DNA of 64,000 nucleotides from Pachypanchax playfairii (taxonomy: Eukaryota > Chordata > Actinopteri > Cyprinodontiformes > Aplocheilidae). The notes below the pieces were generated by a model. That model worked only from the letters and a program-made list of their open reading frames with translations. It was not told the origin of the DNA and did no database searches. Of the stretch, positions 1 to 12,100 are shown piece by piece; the stretch's first letter is position 1, and every line of letters begins with the position of its first letter. The position numbers and the translations under genes are program-made. The stretch lies in NCBI GenBank assembly GCA_006937955.1, contig SSNP01000015.1, positions 4,899,489 through 4,963,488 of the forward strand, given 5' to 3'.

Positions 1-3000
1 CTGATTATTAGAACATTAATATTATGTTGAAACTCTGATTAACTACAGTGGATAAAAGTTTTAAAGGCTGCAATGAAGAAATTAATGATTCAGAATTTGG
101 GTTTATGAAGATGTTCTGTCATAATCTGGAATTGGTCTTGATGATCAGCATCAACAGACTCACACCTTGAAGTTTTGGCTGTTTTAAGACCTGCACGTGT
201 AGCTACCAATCAGATCTACAATTTTTTTCTTGAACTACTGAATTAAGTCATGTCATGTTAATGTACTTGGACATTAACCATAGTTGCGTTCTTCAACTGC
301 TGCACATGGATGTGGAGAGGACGTTAATGAGAGGAGCATTTTTGAGTCAGGAAAAGATGAAAACAAAATAATAAAGAACAAAACAAATGCTGACTGTCAA
401 ATCACTGAACAGGGAGGAACAGGTCAAAGCAGCTGAGGGAGGATCCCAATTTTCCTTTGCATTTTTGTTTGTTTTAGTTCAGATTTACTATCTAATCAAT
501 TACTTTAAAGCTGCAAATTGGTAAAATTAAAGCAAATGAAAAGTGTTAAGTAGAAAAAAAGCATTAACTGAGGTTGTCAATGTCATTTTCAGTCAAATCA
601 ATTCTGCTTTTACCACTTAAAGAATGATCAAAACTTCCTCAAAGAAACTTGTTCTCTTTGCATTCACATCTCCTAAACTTATAATTTAAAAATATTGTTT
701 AAAGTGGGTTTCAATGGAAAGAACATTAAATATCTCAAAGCTCCTTAAATGACCTCAGTTTGGAGAAATAAACTTTAGTTCGGATCAAAATGATGAGCTA
801 ACAGCTGGAGGGGAAAACTTACTGTGTCTTAAAAAAAAACTTTAACCTTAAAAATCCCAAAGTGATTCTTGGAAATGATATTTTATTACCATCAAGAATC
901 TCACATGGATTTTTTTGCATATATTTATGTTGCTGTAACTTTTTCATGTAACACTTTCAGTTGGAGGTATAAAGTGAAATTACTGGTAACGATTGATGAA
1001 ATATCATTGATTTGAAATGAGATGAAATTCTGAAGTTGTTTTCCGAGGGCACAAACTCACTTTGTTTTCAGCTCCAATCAACAAGCTCCTCAAACTGAAT
1101 CCAGATAGAACAGTTATTAATTGTTAATAACCTTCACATAACACCCCACTCCAAAATATCTGAGCTATTCTGTATAAGACAGTTTATTTTCACTTATAGT
1201 TTTAAATTTGATGATTAAAAGAAGAAGATTTATAAAGTGTATCTTGTGATAATACTTTTATGTTTAGTCTTAGACAAAACCAGGATGGAAATGGGGTGGG
1301 GGGGGGATATTTGAGGCCAAATACGTTTTAGCTGAAGGGAAATAGAAATGAGAAAAAGACATCAGAGGTTGTTTGGAGATTCAAAACTGATTAAAATCTT
1401 CTATTATTGTTATCTCCTAAACAATGCCACAAATAAACTAAACTACACTGCTTTCCATTATGATATTTATCTAAATTCTTATCTCTAAATTATGTGAATA
1501 AATGAAGTAAACTTTGCTTTTCCATAGGAGATAATGTTTTGCTGTTGGTGTAATCTCTGTTTATTTGTACACGAGGATTTGCATGTCAAACATGAGGTGA
1601 GAAAATCACTTTATTCTATCTGACTCACAGCAACATGTCGGATAAAACAAAAGGCAGTTTGTCCTTTAAAGGTGATTCTGGGCAAATTAATGAAACTATT
1701 TCCAAATGTTGTCGATATAAGGAACAATTACTGGCTATAAAGAGATAATCTGACCCCTCGATGAAATGTATATCATGATGTGGTGTGATCGTAACTCAGA
1801 CTGTATTTTGTGTTATGACAAGTTGTCTGAGTGAAACAATATAATCTGTTGCGAATATGTTGAACACAAGAGAACAATTCAGGGGAACTCTGCTGCAACT
1901 GATGATGAATCCTTTTTATTCTTTAATCTAAATGTTACTGCTTATATTTGGCCTTTTTGTTGTGCCCTTTCGCTTTTTAGTTTCTTGCAACACAATTCAG
2001 CTCTGTCTTTACTTTTTCTGGCCCCAGGCTCACTCGTCCACTTTCTGTGAGAAAATCATTCACACATACTATTTTATAATCAATGCCCACAGTAATAGGA
2101 TTCCTCTGGCCACGGGCAATTAATACAGTTTTCCCTCTCTTTTTTTTAACTCCTTGTGCAGATCTGAAAGCTATGAGACATTGGCTTCTCCTCATTTACA
2201 TATTTATTGCATTGGACTCAAATCTGGCGAGTGATTGATGTGGAGCTTGCCTCCTGAATTTTTAGCGGTCCCATTATTATGAGAGGCATGGATAGGGTGG
2301 GGGTGGGGGGAGTTGCAGCGTGTCAGTGTACTCCTGATTAAAGTTGAAGAGGACAGAATTATGTGTTGCCCACCTACATTCTTTTCCTCTGTGTTTAATC
2401 TGTGAAAGCAGATTTCAGTCTGAGATGCTGACTCGTCATTTATTCACCAAAAACCTACAATGCTTTGTTTGTTAAGATTCTTGTCTCTTTTTTGCACCAG
2501 TTCATGAAAATAACAATTTATGAGTCATTTTTAACATCAGCTTGTTTTAAAAAGCTTAAGATTTATATCTATTTGTGGCAGGAAATGATCTCAGGCCTGA
2601 GAGGAGCACCACAGGGAACTGTCCTAAGTTGTTTCAGTTCCCTCATGCAAAGTGTAAAACACAAATTCTAGACCAGATGATTTTTTTTTTCTTCTCTGTT
2701 GAAAAGTTGCGCTGCAAGATTTCTTTTACAGGTGCTATGTTATAATTTTGGAGCCAAAGTCTGTGCACTAGTGACACGGGGATAAACCTACCACCCACTT
2801 TTTTGCTTTTTTTTTAAGGTATTGTTAGGATCTACCAGTGATTTTACATTCAGAAGGGTTTTGTTTAGTTATGTAACAAAACAACCCGCCTGCTGCTTGT
2901 CATACACATACATTTAAGTGAGTAAAAGGTCTGCTTTGTATTTATATGGTGCTTTTCACAGATAGAGGTCACGAAGCGCTTCATAGTGGTAAAGATAGTT

Positions 3001-3138
3001 AAAAACAAGTGTGCTAACACAGTGAAGGAACAGGACAGGTGGCTGTAGATGGTGCAATCCCCACCCCTCTCTGTTTATACCCTGTTGCATGAGTCAAATG
3101 GTGAGCACACCAGATACTGACTGGTTTTCAGAGTCCCC
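1..3138. other. Intergenic, AT-rich, no gene seen
   Basis: All open frames are short and lack family signatures. Contents are G-rich runs near 1294-1307 and 2297-2310 and a moderately complex, possibly conserved block near 2020-2125. The piece at 2935-2995 looks like a scrap of the common fish 'small tail' repeat (GAAGCGCTT motif). Confidence 0.5.
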
Positions 3139-3159
3139 AGACCCCCCCTTCACCCACCC

Positions 3160-3425
3160 AATAAAACAAAACTGAACGTTTTCAGAGTGGCCTTTTATTG
3201 TGGCCAGTCTAAGTCACACCTGTGCAACAATCATGCTGTCTAATCAGCATCTTGATATGGCACACCTGTGAAGTGAGATGGATTATCTCCACAAAGTAGA
3301 AGTGCTCACTGTTACAGATTTAGACAGATTTTTGAACAATATTTGTGTTTGTGGAAAGTATTTCCGATCTTTGAGTTCATCTCACAAAAACCAAAGTGTT
3401 GCATTTATATTTTTGTGCAGCATCT
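3160..3425. mobile_element. Fragment of a dispersed teleost DNA-transposon-type repeat
   Basis: The segment starting GTGGCCTTTTATTGTGGCCA and ending TTGCATTTATATTTTTGTGC closely resembles a repeat I know from many fish genomes, normally ending in a variant of that AT-rich motif. The other end and a target duplication were not found, so it is a truncated or old copy. Superfamily is not assigned. Confidence 0.45.
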
Positions 3426-3438
3426 GAAACCTTTAGCC

Positions 3439-3651
3439 CAGGGGTCTCAAACTCCAGGCCTCGAGGGCCACTATCCTGCATGTTTTAGATGTTTCCCTGT
3501 TTCAACACACCTGATTCAAATCCTCTGTATTTCAACAAGTCCTGCAGAAGCCTGTTAACGACTTGTTCATTTGAATCAGGTGTGTTGAAGCAGGGAAACA
3601 TCTAAAACATGCAGGATAGTGGCCCTCGAGGCCTGGAGTTTGAGACCCCTG
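3439..3651. mobile_element. hAT-type MITE, 213 bp, near-perfect palindrome
   Basis: The ends are CAGGGGTCTCAAACTCCAGG and its reverse complement. The inverted arms run 83 bp with one mismatch, leaving a 47-bp centre. Identical 8-bp direct repeats CTTTAGCC flank it at 3431-3438 and 3652-3659, the target-site size typical of hAT transposases. It has no coding capacity and must have been moved in trans. Confidence 0.92.
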
Positions 3652-3659
3652 CTTTAGCC

Positions 3660-6600
3660 ACTATCAAAACATTTGTAAGTCACTCGGCTGAATCTGAGCT
3701 CATATAAAATTTTCCAGCTGTGGCACCTGGACCTGAAATTTATTTTTGCAGCTGAAATGATCCAACATCAACACGTTATCTGCTGTTTTTAGAACTAATT
3801 GAGAGCCTCCGGTGATTTATTTCACTGTTACCTGACTCCTTTTCTTGTGTCCTTCTTGAGGTGGCAAAGATTCCTGAGAACTTACAAGCTGAACAAACAC
3901 ATGGACATGATGCCGCCAGCAGCTGTCATGCACAAGGATTTCTTTAGTTGGCTGCACATGTCCTTCAGAAGCAGAGGACGCAAGTTCCAAAATCTATCCA
4001 TTCCACAGACACCGTGAGATGCAGTAAACCAACAGTTCCATGTGGAGTTGACTTTGCACGCTCCACTGATGTACTCGCAATACACGCATTTTAATGTGCA
4101 CATCTCAAAATGAGTCACTGCTGCACTGACGTTTGGATTCAGCTGAAACCTAAAAGTCAGCAACTCTGTGTCCTAACAAGGAGCATGTTAATGTGAATAA
4201 TTAAGACTTGTTCTTCCTTAATGAACAAAGTCTTTGATTAATCTTAATTTTGAAAAATCCTGATGTTTTGAGGCAGAAAATAGAATTTGATTTGGCACAT
4301 TTCGTTCAGAGATCAATAAAGTAACAACAATTATACAAAAACATAATTGTTTTTATTAGATGAACTGATAAAAGATATAAGAGAAAACCATGTTTGCTCA
4401 AATACTGGAAAGTGCTACAGATTGTTTCACAGACAGCTGCGATGACATTTAAAGCTGGCGTTTCTCTGAACACACAACAAGAGCTCACAAAGTTAAAACG
4501 GTTCATCGACTGCCGGAAAACTGAACTACAGTCGCCACATGTGAGTAAAAAAATACGACAGAAAAAACAACGTTCTTAGTATGAGTTCATGAAGGAAACT
4601 GTTTATGTTTTGGGTGTTTTTTTTTTTGTTCCTTAATTCAAATGTTTGTCAAAAGAAAAAATCCACAGGGGTCACCAGAGTCAGAGAAATTCAACCTCTG
4701 GAGAATTCCTCAGAACTACAATCAACCCAGGAGTTGTTGATGTATTTCAGTCCGGCCCAAGGTTACAGACCACCATTCCAGCTTCTCCTTCCCTGGAGTC
4801 ATGTTGACAGTATGGCTTGAACCATATATTCTACTGACATTTGCTTCGAGACTCAGTAACAGCGGCTAACCTGGCCTTGTCTGGTCCTCCGGCTTGCTAC
4901 GTGGGCCTGCCGCTGCTCCCATAATTTCTACAGCAGTCAATGACCCACAGTGATAATTGTGATGTATCACCAGAGGCGTGGCATCGTGGCTGCTGACCTT
5001 TCCACCATCCAACAATGGGCAACCTCAACATCATCACGCGCCGGCCCTCCCCCTCCTTTTGCCAGCCGCCTGCACCCCCCACCTTTCATCCAGCATCTCG
5101 TGTTTGGTTCAGTGTGTGCGGCTCGCCACACTCCACCGGCTCCATGAATGTTAATGTCAGGAGAGGAGGGAGGGAGCTGCGTGACGCAGGCAGCTCCACC
5201 TGCTCTGCAACACACACAAACCTTTTGCTCTTCCTGGATTTACTAAATGTTTTTAATGCATAAATATTCTCATTAACAACCTGATGAGGCAGCATGATAA
5301 CTGAATATTTCTTATTATGTCATTGAAAACAGAATGTTTTGAGACTTTATGTTAGATGAAACTACAAACATGTTATTTGGTGAAACTGATAATCAAAGTT
5401 TGTCTCGTGTTCTGAAACCCGCCTCTTTTTCTCCCACTAGCTCTTCTCTCTGCCAACTCAGTGTTCCAATATTGACTTTGCTCTGGCAGACTGAAAACGT
5501 GTGCATTATGTGCTGATGATAACAGGATGTTGTAACCTTTGACCTCCTGCATCTGTTTGACAGGCTGCCTGCCTAATTCCACCAGGATATTGTTTGCCTT
5601 TTTAAACTCTGATGTATTTGCAGTGGAAATTCATTTATATATTATTTGTTTATCATTTTCATCTAAATACTAAAGGAAAAACAAGAATTTCTGATGTCTA
5701 AATACAGAAGTGTACATTTAAAATTATTGAGCTGGCAAAACATGTTTCTAAATTAAGCAAAATACTTTAAAATTAAAGATTTTCTATCAAATTAGACTTC
5801 ATTTTATTTGTAAAATTATATGTAAACATTTAAAACACTATAAAGGCCATTTAATGTATAAAAAAATAATTATACTGTGAACTAAGGTTGTTAGAACATT
5901 AGATTTCTTTGTTGATCCAAACCTTTGTACAGCTCCCCACTTAAAATAAGGAGATGTATATGTGTGTTTTCAAAATATATATTGCTCTGTTAATTTTTTA
6001 GAACATTTTTTATGCAACTTTAAAACTGCTAGTGTCCCAGTAAAAACAAAACCAATAAAAGGCGTGCTGCTGCTGAGTTCTTAGCTAATACGAGCAGACT
6101 TTTGACCCAGAGGTCATCTTTTCAAACCTCGGACTGACAGGAAAATCTTCTACTTTGTTCAGCCTACTGGACGTGCATGCTGCTGCTGTGCACTGTAAGT
6201 CTGGTTGAAATGTAAAATAGGCTGGCATGTAATACAGAGATGAGATGAGCTCTTCAAAAAGTCCTCAGCCGGGAGAGAGAGAGGCCGAGCAGCTGAGGCC
6301 TGCGCTCCCTCTGTGTCACTCCACTCTTTGTCACGGGCAAAAGACTCGTGTTTTCAGGCAGTAATCAGACAGCTAAGGGGCTCTGTAAAGACCCTGTTCT
6401 CCTTTCATATCAACTGTTGCACACACCCCGCTAATTGGAATCCTGCAACTGGGTCACAGGCTTTGTCTCTCAAGTGCTGTCAAGTCATTGAGACACGGGA
6501 ATGTGGAATTATGGGTGCCTCAGATGCGTGATTGTGTCTCGCCTCTGTGCTGTATTAATGCCTCCATTTCAGTCTCATCACAGATTCTCTCTCCTTTTTT

Positions 6601-8125
6601 TTTCATTAAGATTTCTCGCCATTCTTTCGTACATTTTTGTTACTGTCATGCTTGATATCGCAGAGGCTTCGCTGTTTGGGAAATCTGAAAAGTGAGGCTT
6701 GACTGTAAAAATCTGAAAGGCTTTCATTTGTTTAAGGAAGCTGATATGATGATTTGGTTTTTCACATACAGGCAACATCTTAAAAGTATTAGCAAACTCT
6801 TCCCTTTAACCCATTCATGTAAAGGAGGTCACTACAGTCATCAGATAATTTAAAGCTACTTTTTTGGTTTATTATAGTGTGTGTTCTTAAAATATTATAA
6901 GAATAATGTCATAATAATTGAAAAAATCTACCTGTTTCATAGTCAAACTGCATGTTATCCACCTGAGTAGACCCCAAAAAAACTTTTTGAAAAGTTTTTA
7001 AAAAATACCAATGCAGCTTAAGTTTTTATGTTTCATGCTTGAAGATAAATAAAGATACTTAACACCAACATCTTGACAGAGAATTTGGTGTTTTAGCCAT
7101 GAAAGGGTTAACTTCAGACTAACCTGATTCTGCAGTTTGTCAGTGATTAAAAGCAGAATTAACCGGCTTTACGTGCCACCACAAATGAGCAAAACCCTCT
7201 GGGAGGCCTGAGAGAGCAAGCAAGGCACATTTTCAATTATACTTCCAAATGACTCATTTTCTTATTGGGCCTTGTATAATTGTGGTGGGTATTGGGTGCA
7301 TGCAACTCAATTTGTCTTACATATTTGTTGGTTGGATGGTAATAGAGTTGACAGAGCCAAGGGGATGATATAAAAGAGTCAGACAGGGAAAAAAGGATGA
7401 GAAAGATTCCCCAATATTTTTTTGATCTGCTTCATCATCCTTAATACTGTTGAAGTTATAAACCCAGAAAGAACAAGGTACTTTAATAATCTGTGGATTG
7501 AGGAATGAAAAGACCTTCATTTGTATGTAATCAGGAAGCACCTCTCCCAGGTGAAGGTTTGTCCTGATATCTCCCTTATAAATCATCCTTATCAGATAAA
7601 AATACAGTTGTGTCAAATTAAATTAGAAACTTATTTCTTCATCTTGTTAAACGTTTTCGGTGGAACACAAAGTTTTTTTTAAAGAAACACACTTTGAAGT
7701 TGATAAACTTTACTGGAATTGCAGACACACTTAAAGCTCACTGCTGTAAATCTTCTCCATCCTCATAAAGAATCGACCAAGTTACTTATAAAGCAACTGG
7801 TCTGCATGTGATTACAGACAAAAGAAAGGCACAAACTTTCCATGTCGACAGGATTTCAACAAAGACACAAAGATCTACAAGAAAAGAAAAAACATTAAAT
7901 ATCTCCAGTATTTGCCCCGTAAGGCAGTTCAGTATTTCTCAGAATTATCACGTTATTAAGACATTACTCCCAGAAATGAATACTAACATTAAGTAACAGT
8001 TCATACACATGGCAAATTTTGAAATAGAAAACTATGTGTGAGTTCCATTAAAATGAAACTCCCCATCTGACAGGTAACATGTTCAACCAGGTGAACAGCA
8101 AACAGGCAGTTTGAAGATTCACATG
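3660..8125. other. Intergenic between the MITE and the acaca 3' end
   Basis: No gene recognised. The frames present are unsupported. Stretches of balanced composition at about 6270-6700 and 7180-7310 stand out from AT-rich surroundings and could be conserved non-coding sequence. No transposon ends were seen. Confidence 0.45.
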
Positions 8126-9132
8126 TTTATTAGAAAAACCTAAAGCTAGTGTGCTGATTGTAGGAGCAATGCAACATCTGTCAAAAACAAATATTTCTAA
8201 GCGAGCCTGTTATTCACTGTTCTGTTTATTGATCAAACCATTAGCGATCTTTATTTAAGCCTTTGTTCACAACAGTTAGCATCACTCTGTGTATGTTAGT
8301 CTGTGAGCTGCAGCAGTGAAAACTGTGCAGGTTTGATTCTGGGGGCAGCGTGAGGGAGCAGTAAGCACTAACGTGCTTGTTATAAGCAGAATGTGTGTGT
8401 GTGTGTGTGTGAACAGAAGGGACAGCTGTGGGTTTTGTTGCGAGGCGAGCTGCCCACTGCTCACCGCAGGGTAACTGTGAAACAGCCGGGGTCTAAAAGG
8501 GACCCGGTCCCTGCTCCCTGCTGGGCTTCCCTGGACAAAATCTGCTTTAGTGTTCCCCATCTTTGTTCAGTAACTAAGTGCTTCTCATTTAGCACAGCAA
8601 ACGACCCCCCCCTCCTCACATCACCACCATTTTGGCTAACTCCCCAGGTGATGTGTTGTCATTATTTGAGCTGGTCATCAAAACACTTGTAAATCTTAAC
8701 AAGCATATGTCAGGAACCAAGGTGCATTTTATCAGGACTAAAGCCTATTTAAATATATCATAGTGTACACACCTCCGAGTCCAAAAGATGGAGGAAAAAG
8801 ATTCTTGTGGAAGCATAAACAGCCTCTCAAGCCAACTTTGTAAACTCTGAGCATATTATTAAATATTAGTCGCAGGATTTTTTTCACACTGTCATCTTTT
8901 AAATTGCACTTTAACAATCAAACTTACAGATTTTAGTGAAAACTAACATGAAGGAAAACTTACAATATGTAATAATAACTAACATCATCGCTGAGAGAGA
9001 ATCATTACCAACGCTTCATCAGTAACCCGGTAGCGACCGGGGGGCCATCATGTTGGCACATCATCTCGTTTCCAGTCCTGATCCCAGTCCCAATCAGAAC
9101 CGTGTGCTGAGCTGAGCCTCGACCGGCGCCAG
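8126..9132 (-). other. acaca: Probable acaca 3' UTR with candidate poly(A) signals
   Basis: No coding potential. Three AATAAA hexamers on the minus strand lie at 8250-8255, 8225-8230 and 8126-8131, about 0.9-1.0 kb past the stop codon. The end of the transcript is inferred. A (TG)10 tract at 8392-8411 lies inside. Confidence 0.4.
8392..8411. repeat. (TG)10 microsatellite
   Basis: Uninterrupted dinucleotide run in the presumed acaca 3' UTR. Confidence 0.9.
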
Positions 9133-12100
9133 TTAGGACGAGGTCGACGTTTCCATAGTGGACAGAATACGCACCACCTCGGCTCTCTGCGTGGGGGAGA
9201 TGTGTTGAGTCATGTGCACGACGGAATCCATCGCGACCTCTGGATTAGCCTGAACGAGGCTAAAAGGAGAAAAGTTTGAAATGAGCTTGTTTTTCTTTTG
9301 CAGTACTCAACAAAGTTCTGCACTGTTAGAAATGATCACCTGCGGATCTGCTTGAGGAGATGATCTCGGCGGATGTACTTTATGTTCTCATCGATGACGG
9401 ATCTCGCTCCCTCTTCTTCAGCCAGTTGCTTCTCCAGCCACCCGACCACCTCTTCGTTGTTATCCCACAGATACGCCTGAACACATCGCAGGTGTTAAAG
9501 AACAGTAAGCAATAAGCAAAACTCAAGGGAAAAAAAAAAACATGTTAGGATGTGACTGTGGACAAAAACACACAAAACATCTCTAATCGATAAATATAAA
9601 ACAAAAGCCGACAAGACGTCAAATCCTTATTTTTTTAGCCAAAGAAATGAGGATTTGATGTCTGTTAGAAAAATTAGTATTCATGAGTGCAGGCATTTCT
9701 GAGTCCAAACAAAGCCAAGCTGGAGGGCTTAAAAAGGATTTTGGGGTGGGTGGGGGGGTGTTAATAGGCTCTTACTTTTCTTGAACAGTCTTGCTTGAGG
9801 TCCACAAGAACATTTAATGCCCTTATTAATCATTTTTAATCTGTTTGCTTTTAATTAAGAAACAGTGTGTTGCTCTCATATCTGCTGGTGCCAGGACTGT
9901 GATTAATTGTGGCTTAAGACAGCCGGGCCTGATTGGGGCATTGAATGAGCTAACAAGGCCTTTCTTGAGAGATCTCAAACAGCGAGCTGGCTCCTGTCAC
10001 CTCAGCAGCTGCTCATCTGAACCCAGAGACGGGGCCTGGAAGGAACTGCATCAATGGGAACTTTATGTTTATCGAGTGTTTGATTGTTTATTTAACCAGC
10101 CAGAATCGACTCATATTATCTGGTGTTTTCTAACCTGCAGGCTATTTATTTCACTACCAACCTGGATGTGATTCACCTGTTTGTACAATGACTCTCTCAT
10201 CTTTGCTGCTCATGGAAAACCAACAGAATCTGAGCAGCAGAGAAAAGAAAATATGTGACCCACATCAACAGAACCAGAGACTCATGATGGAAAGACCAGA
10301 CAGCACTGACCAGGATTGGCTAGTTAGTTAGCAGCGACCGCTGACGTCCAGTATAAAGTCCGACATGAGTTTTTCTACATTTGATTTTCAAACTAAAGCC
10401 ATAACATCTGGTTACAGTTGCTGCTGTGTTGTATTAGTGCACCTAGAGTCCAACTAGAGACATGGGGCTGAAGGCCCCGCCTACTCACCCACACAACCAT
10501 CATTTCTATTTCAATACTAAATGCAACTAAATATATTGTAAAACTAAATTTTTGTACAAACAAAGGGTAAATTAAGAATGAAATCAAAATATGTCAATAC
10601 CTTAAAAAAATGATCAGACCATATTTTTTTAAGGAAAATATTACTTTTACAGCAGCCACTAGGGGGCAGCTAGTTTTGCTTCAATTTCCTCATTAAGTCC
10701 CTGTATCTGGTTTTTATATACATCATTAAAACACACTTCTTTAAGATGAGATAATTCTAATTTTTAAGGTCAGGACCAGCTTTGTATTACTGGTACAGTG
10801 GTCGACGGTTACATGCACGACCTCGGTGCCCAGCAGTTTTGTACATATAACGGTTGTGTGCATTTATCCGTCGGTGGTCATTTGGACTGTAAACATGAGT
10901 AGCAGTGTTCGGTATTGATAACAGATAATCAGAAATGATGTAATAACGCAATTACAATATATTAAGAGAATAAAACTCTTAAACAGACTGAGTTATTTAC
11001 TCGTAGAGAGGATCCACTATGACATTATAAGTAAACAGATGTGCCAGATACGCGCGCGCATGGACACAACAGCAGTTAGTAACAGAACGGTTTTCTATAT
11101 CAGATATTAAGAACTCATGATCGGGCAATAAAAACTAGAACAAATGTGACATGTGACACTATTTCACACTGAAGAAGTCGGTGATTATTTTTTGGCGACT
11201 GTCTGACAGCTTCAGCCAGATGCGCCAGACACGCGTGCGTAAACGTCAGAGCAGTCTAGTTCCACACACCTAACAGCGAGAGTGTGTGTGAGAACACCAG
11301 CGGAGGTGTACGGTGTTTTGTCTATATAAGCATATGGATTCTCTATGACGCAGGAACCTGCCCAGCAGTTTTGTGCATATAAGCGTTGTGCATGTCCATG
11401 ATCTGACGTGTAAGTGTGATAAAAAAAACTGAAAACAGAACAAATCTATCTGCGGACAAACACGTCTTCATGGGACCCTGTTAGGTTGCAAGTCAATGAA
11501 AAATAAGGCTCTCAAGGACACAACTTAAAAAAGGAGCTTTGGGTTTTACCTTGACGGTCCCCTCAGCCTCCACAAACCAGCGGCGCAGCATCGCCTGAAT
11601 CTGCCCGTCTGTCAGCTCACTGTTGGCCGCTTGGATCTTCCTCTTCACCGTGTCCTCTAGCAGCAAACGCCGCAGACGCCAGTAGAAGAACTGACGGGAA
11701 GTCGGCCACTCAAGGATATCCTGAGAGGAGAAACAGAAACCCAGCTGCCATATTAATACATGTCAAACTGTGAATTCTATGTGACATAAGCATCTTTTTA
11801 TCTGCTTGTGCTAATGAGTTTGTAGGAAGTCTTGATAAAACCGACTGCGTCGTGTGATTGACTTGAGAAACAACAGTTTAAACAAGAGTCCAAACCCGGG
11901 TTTTATGTGCCAGAATAATATAAAACTGTCTTCTTTGATATAAATTCCACTAATGTTTGAGTTAATTCAGCCTTATGTTTGATTAATGCTTGAATCTTTT
12001 TATATTTTTATATGAATGTTTCATGAGTTGATGATTAATGTGTATAAAAGAAATCTTAGAGTTAAGTGATCAAATGGAAACAAAGACCCGAGGATGTTTA

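Noticed and set aside
3439..3651. Reading the 3.4-kb inverted repeat as a CRISPR or regulatory hairpin
   Set aside because: The 8-bp target duplications and CAGGGG ends identify it as a hAT MITE.
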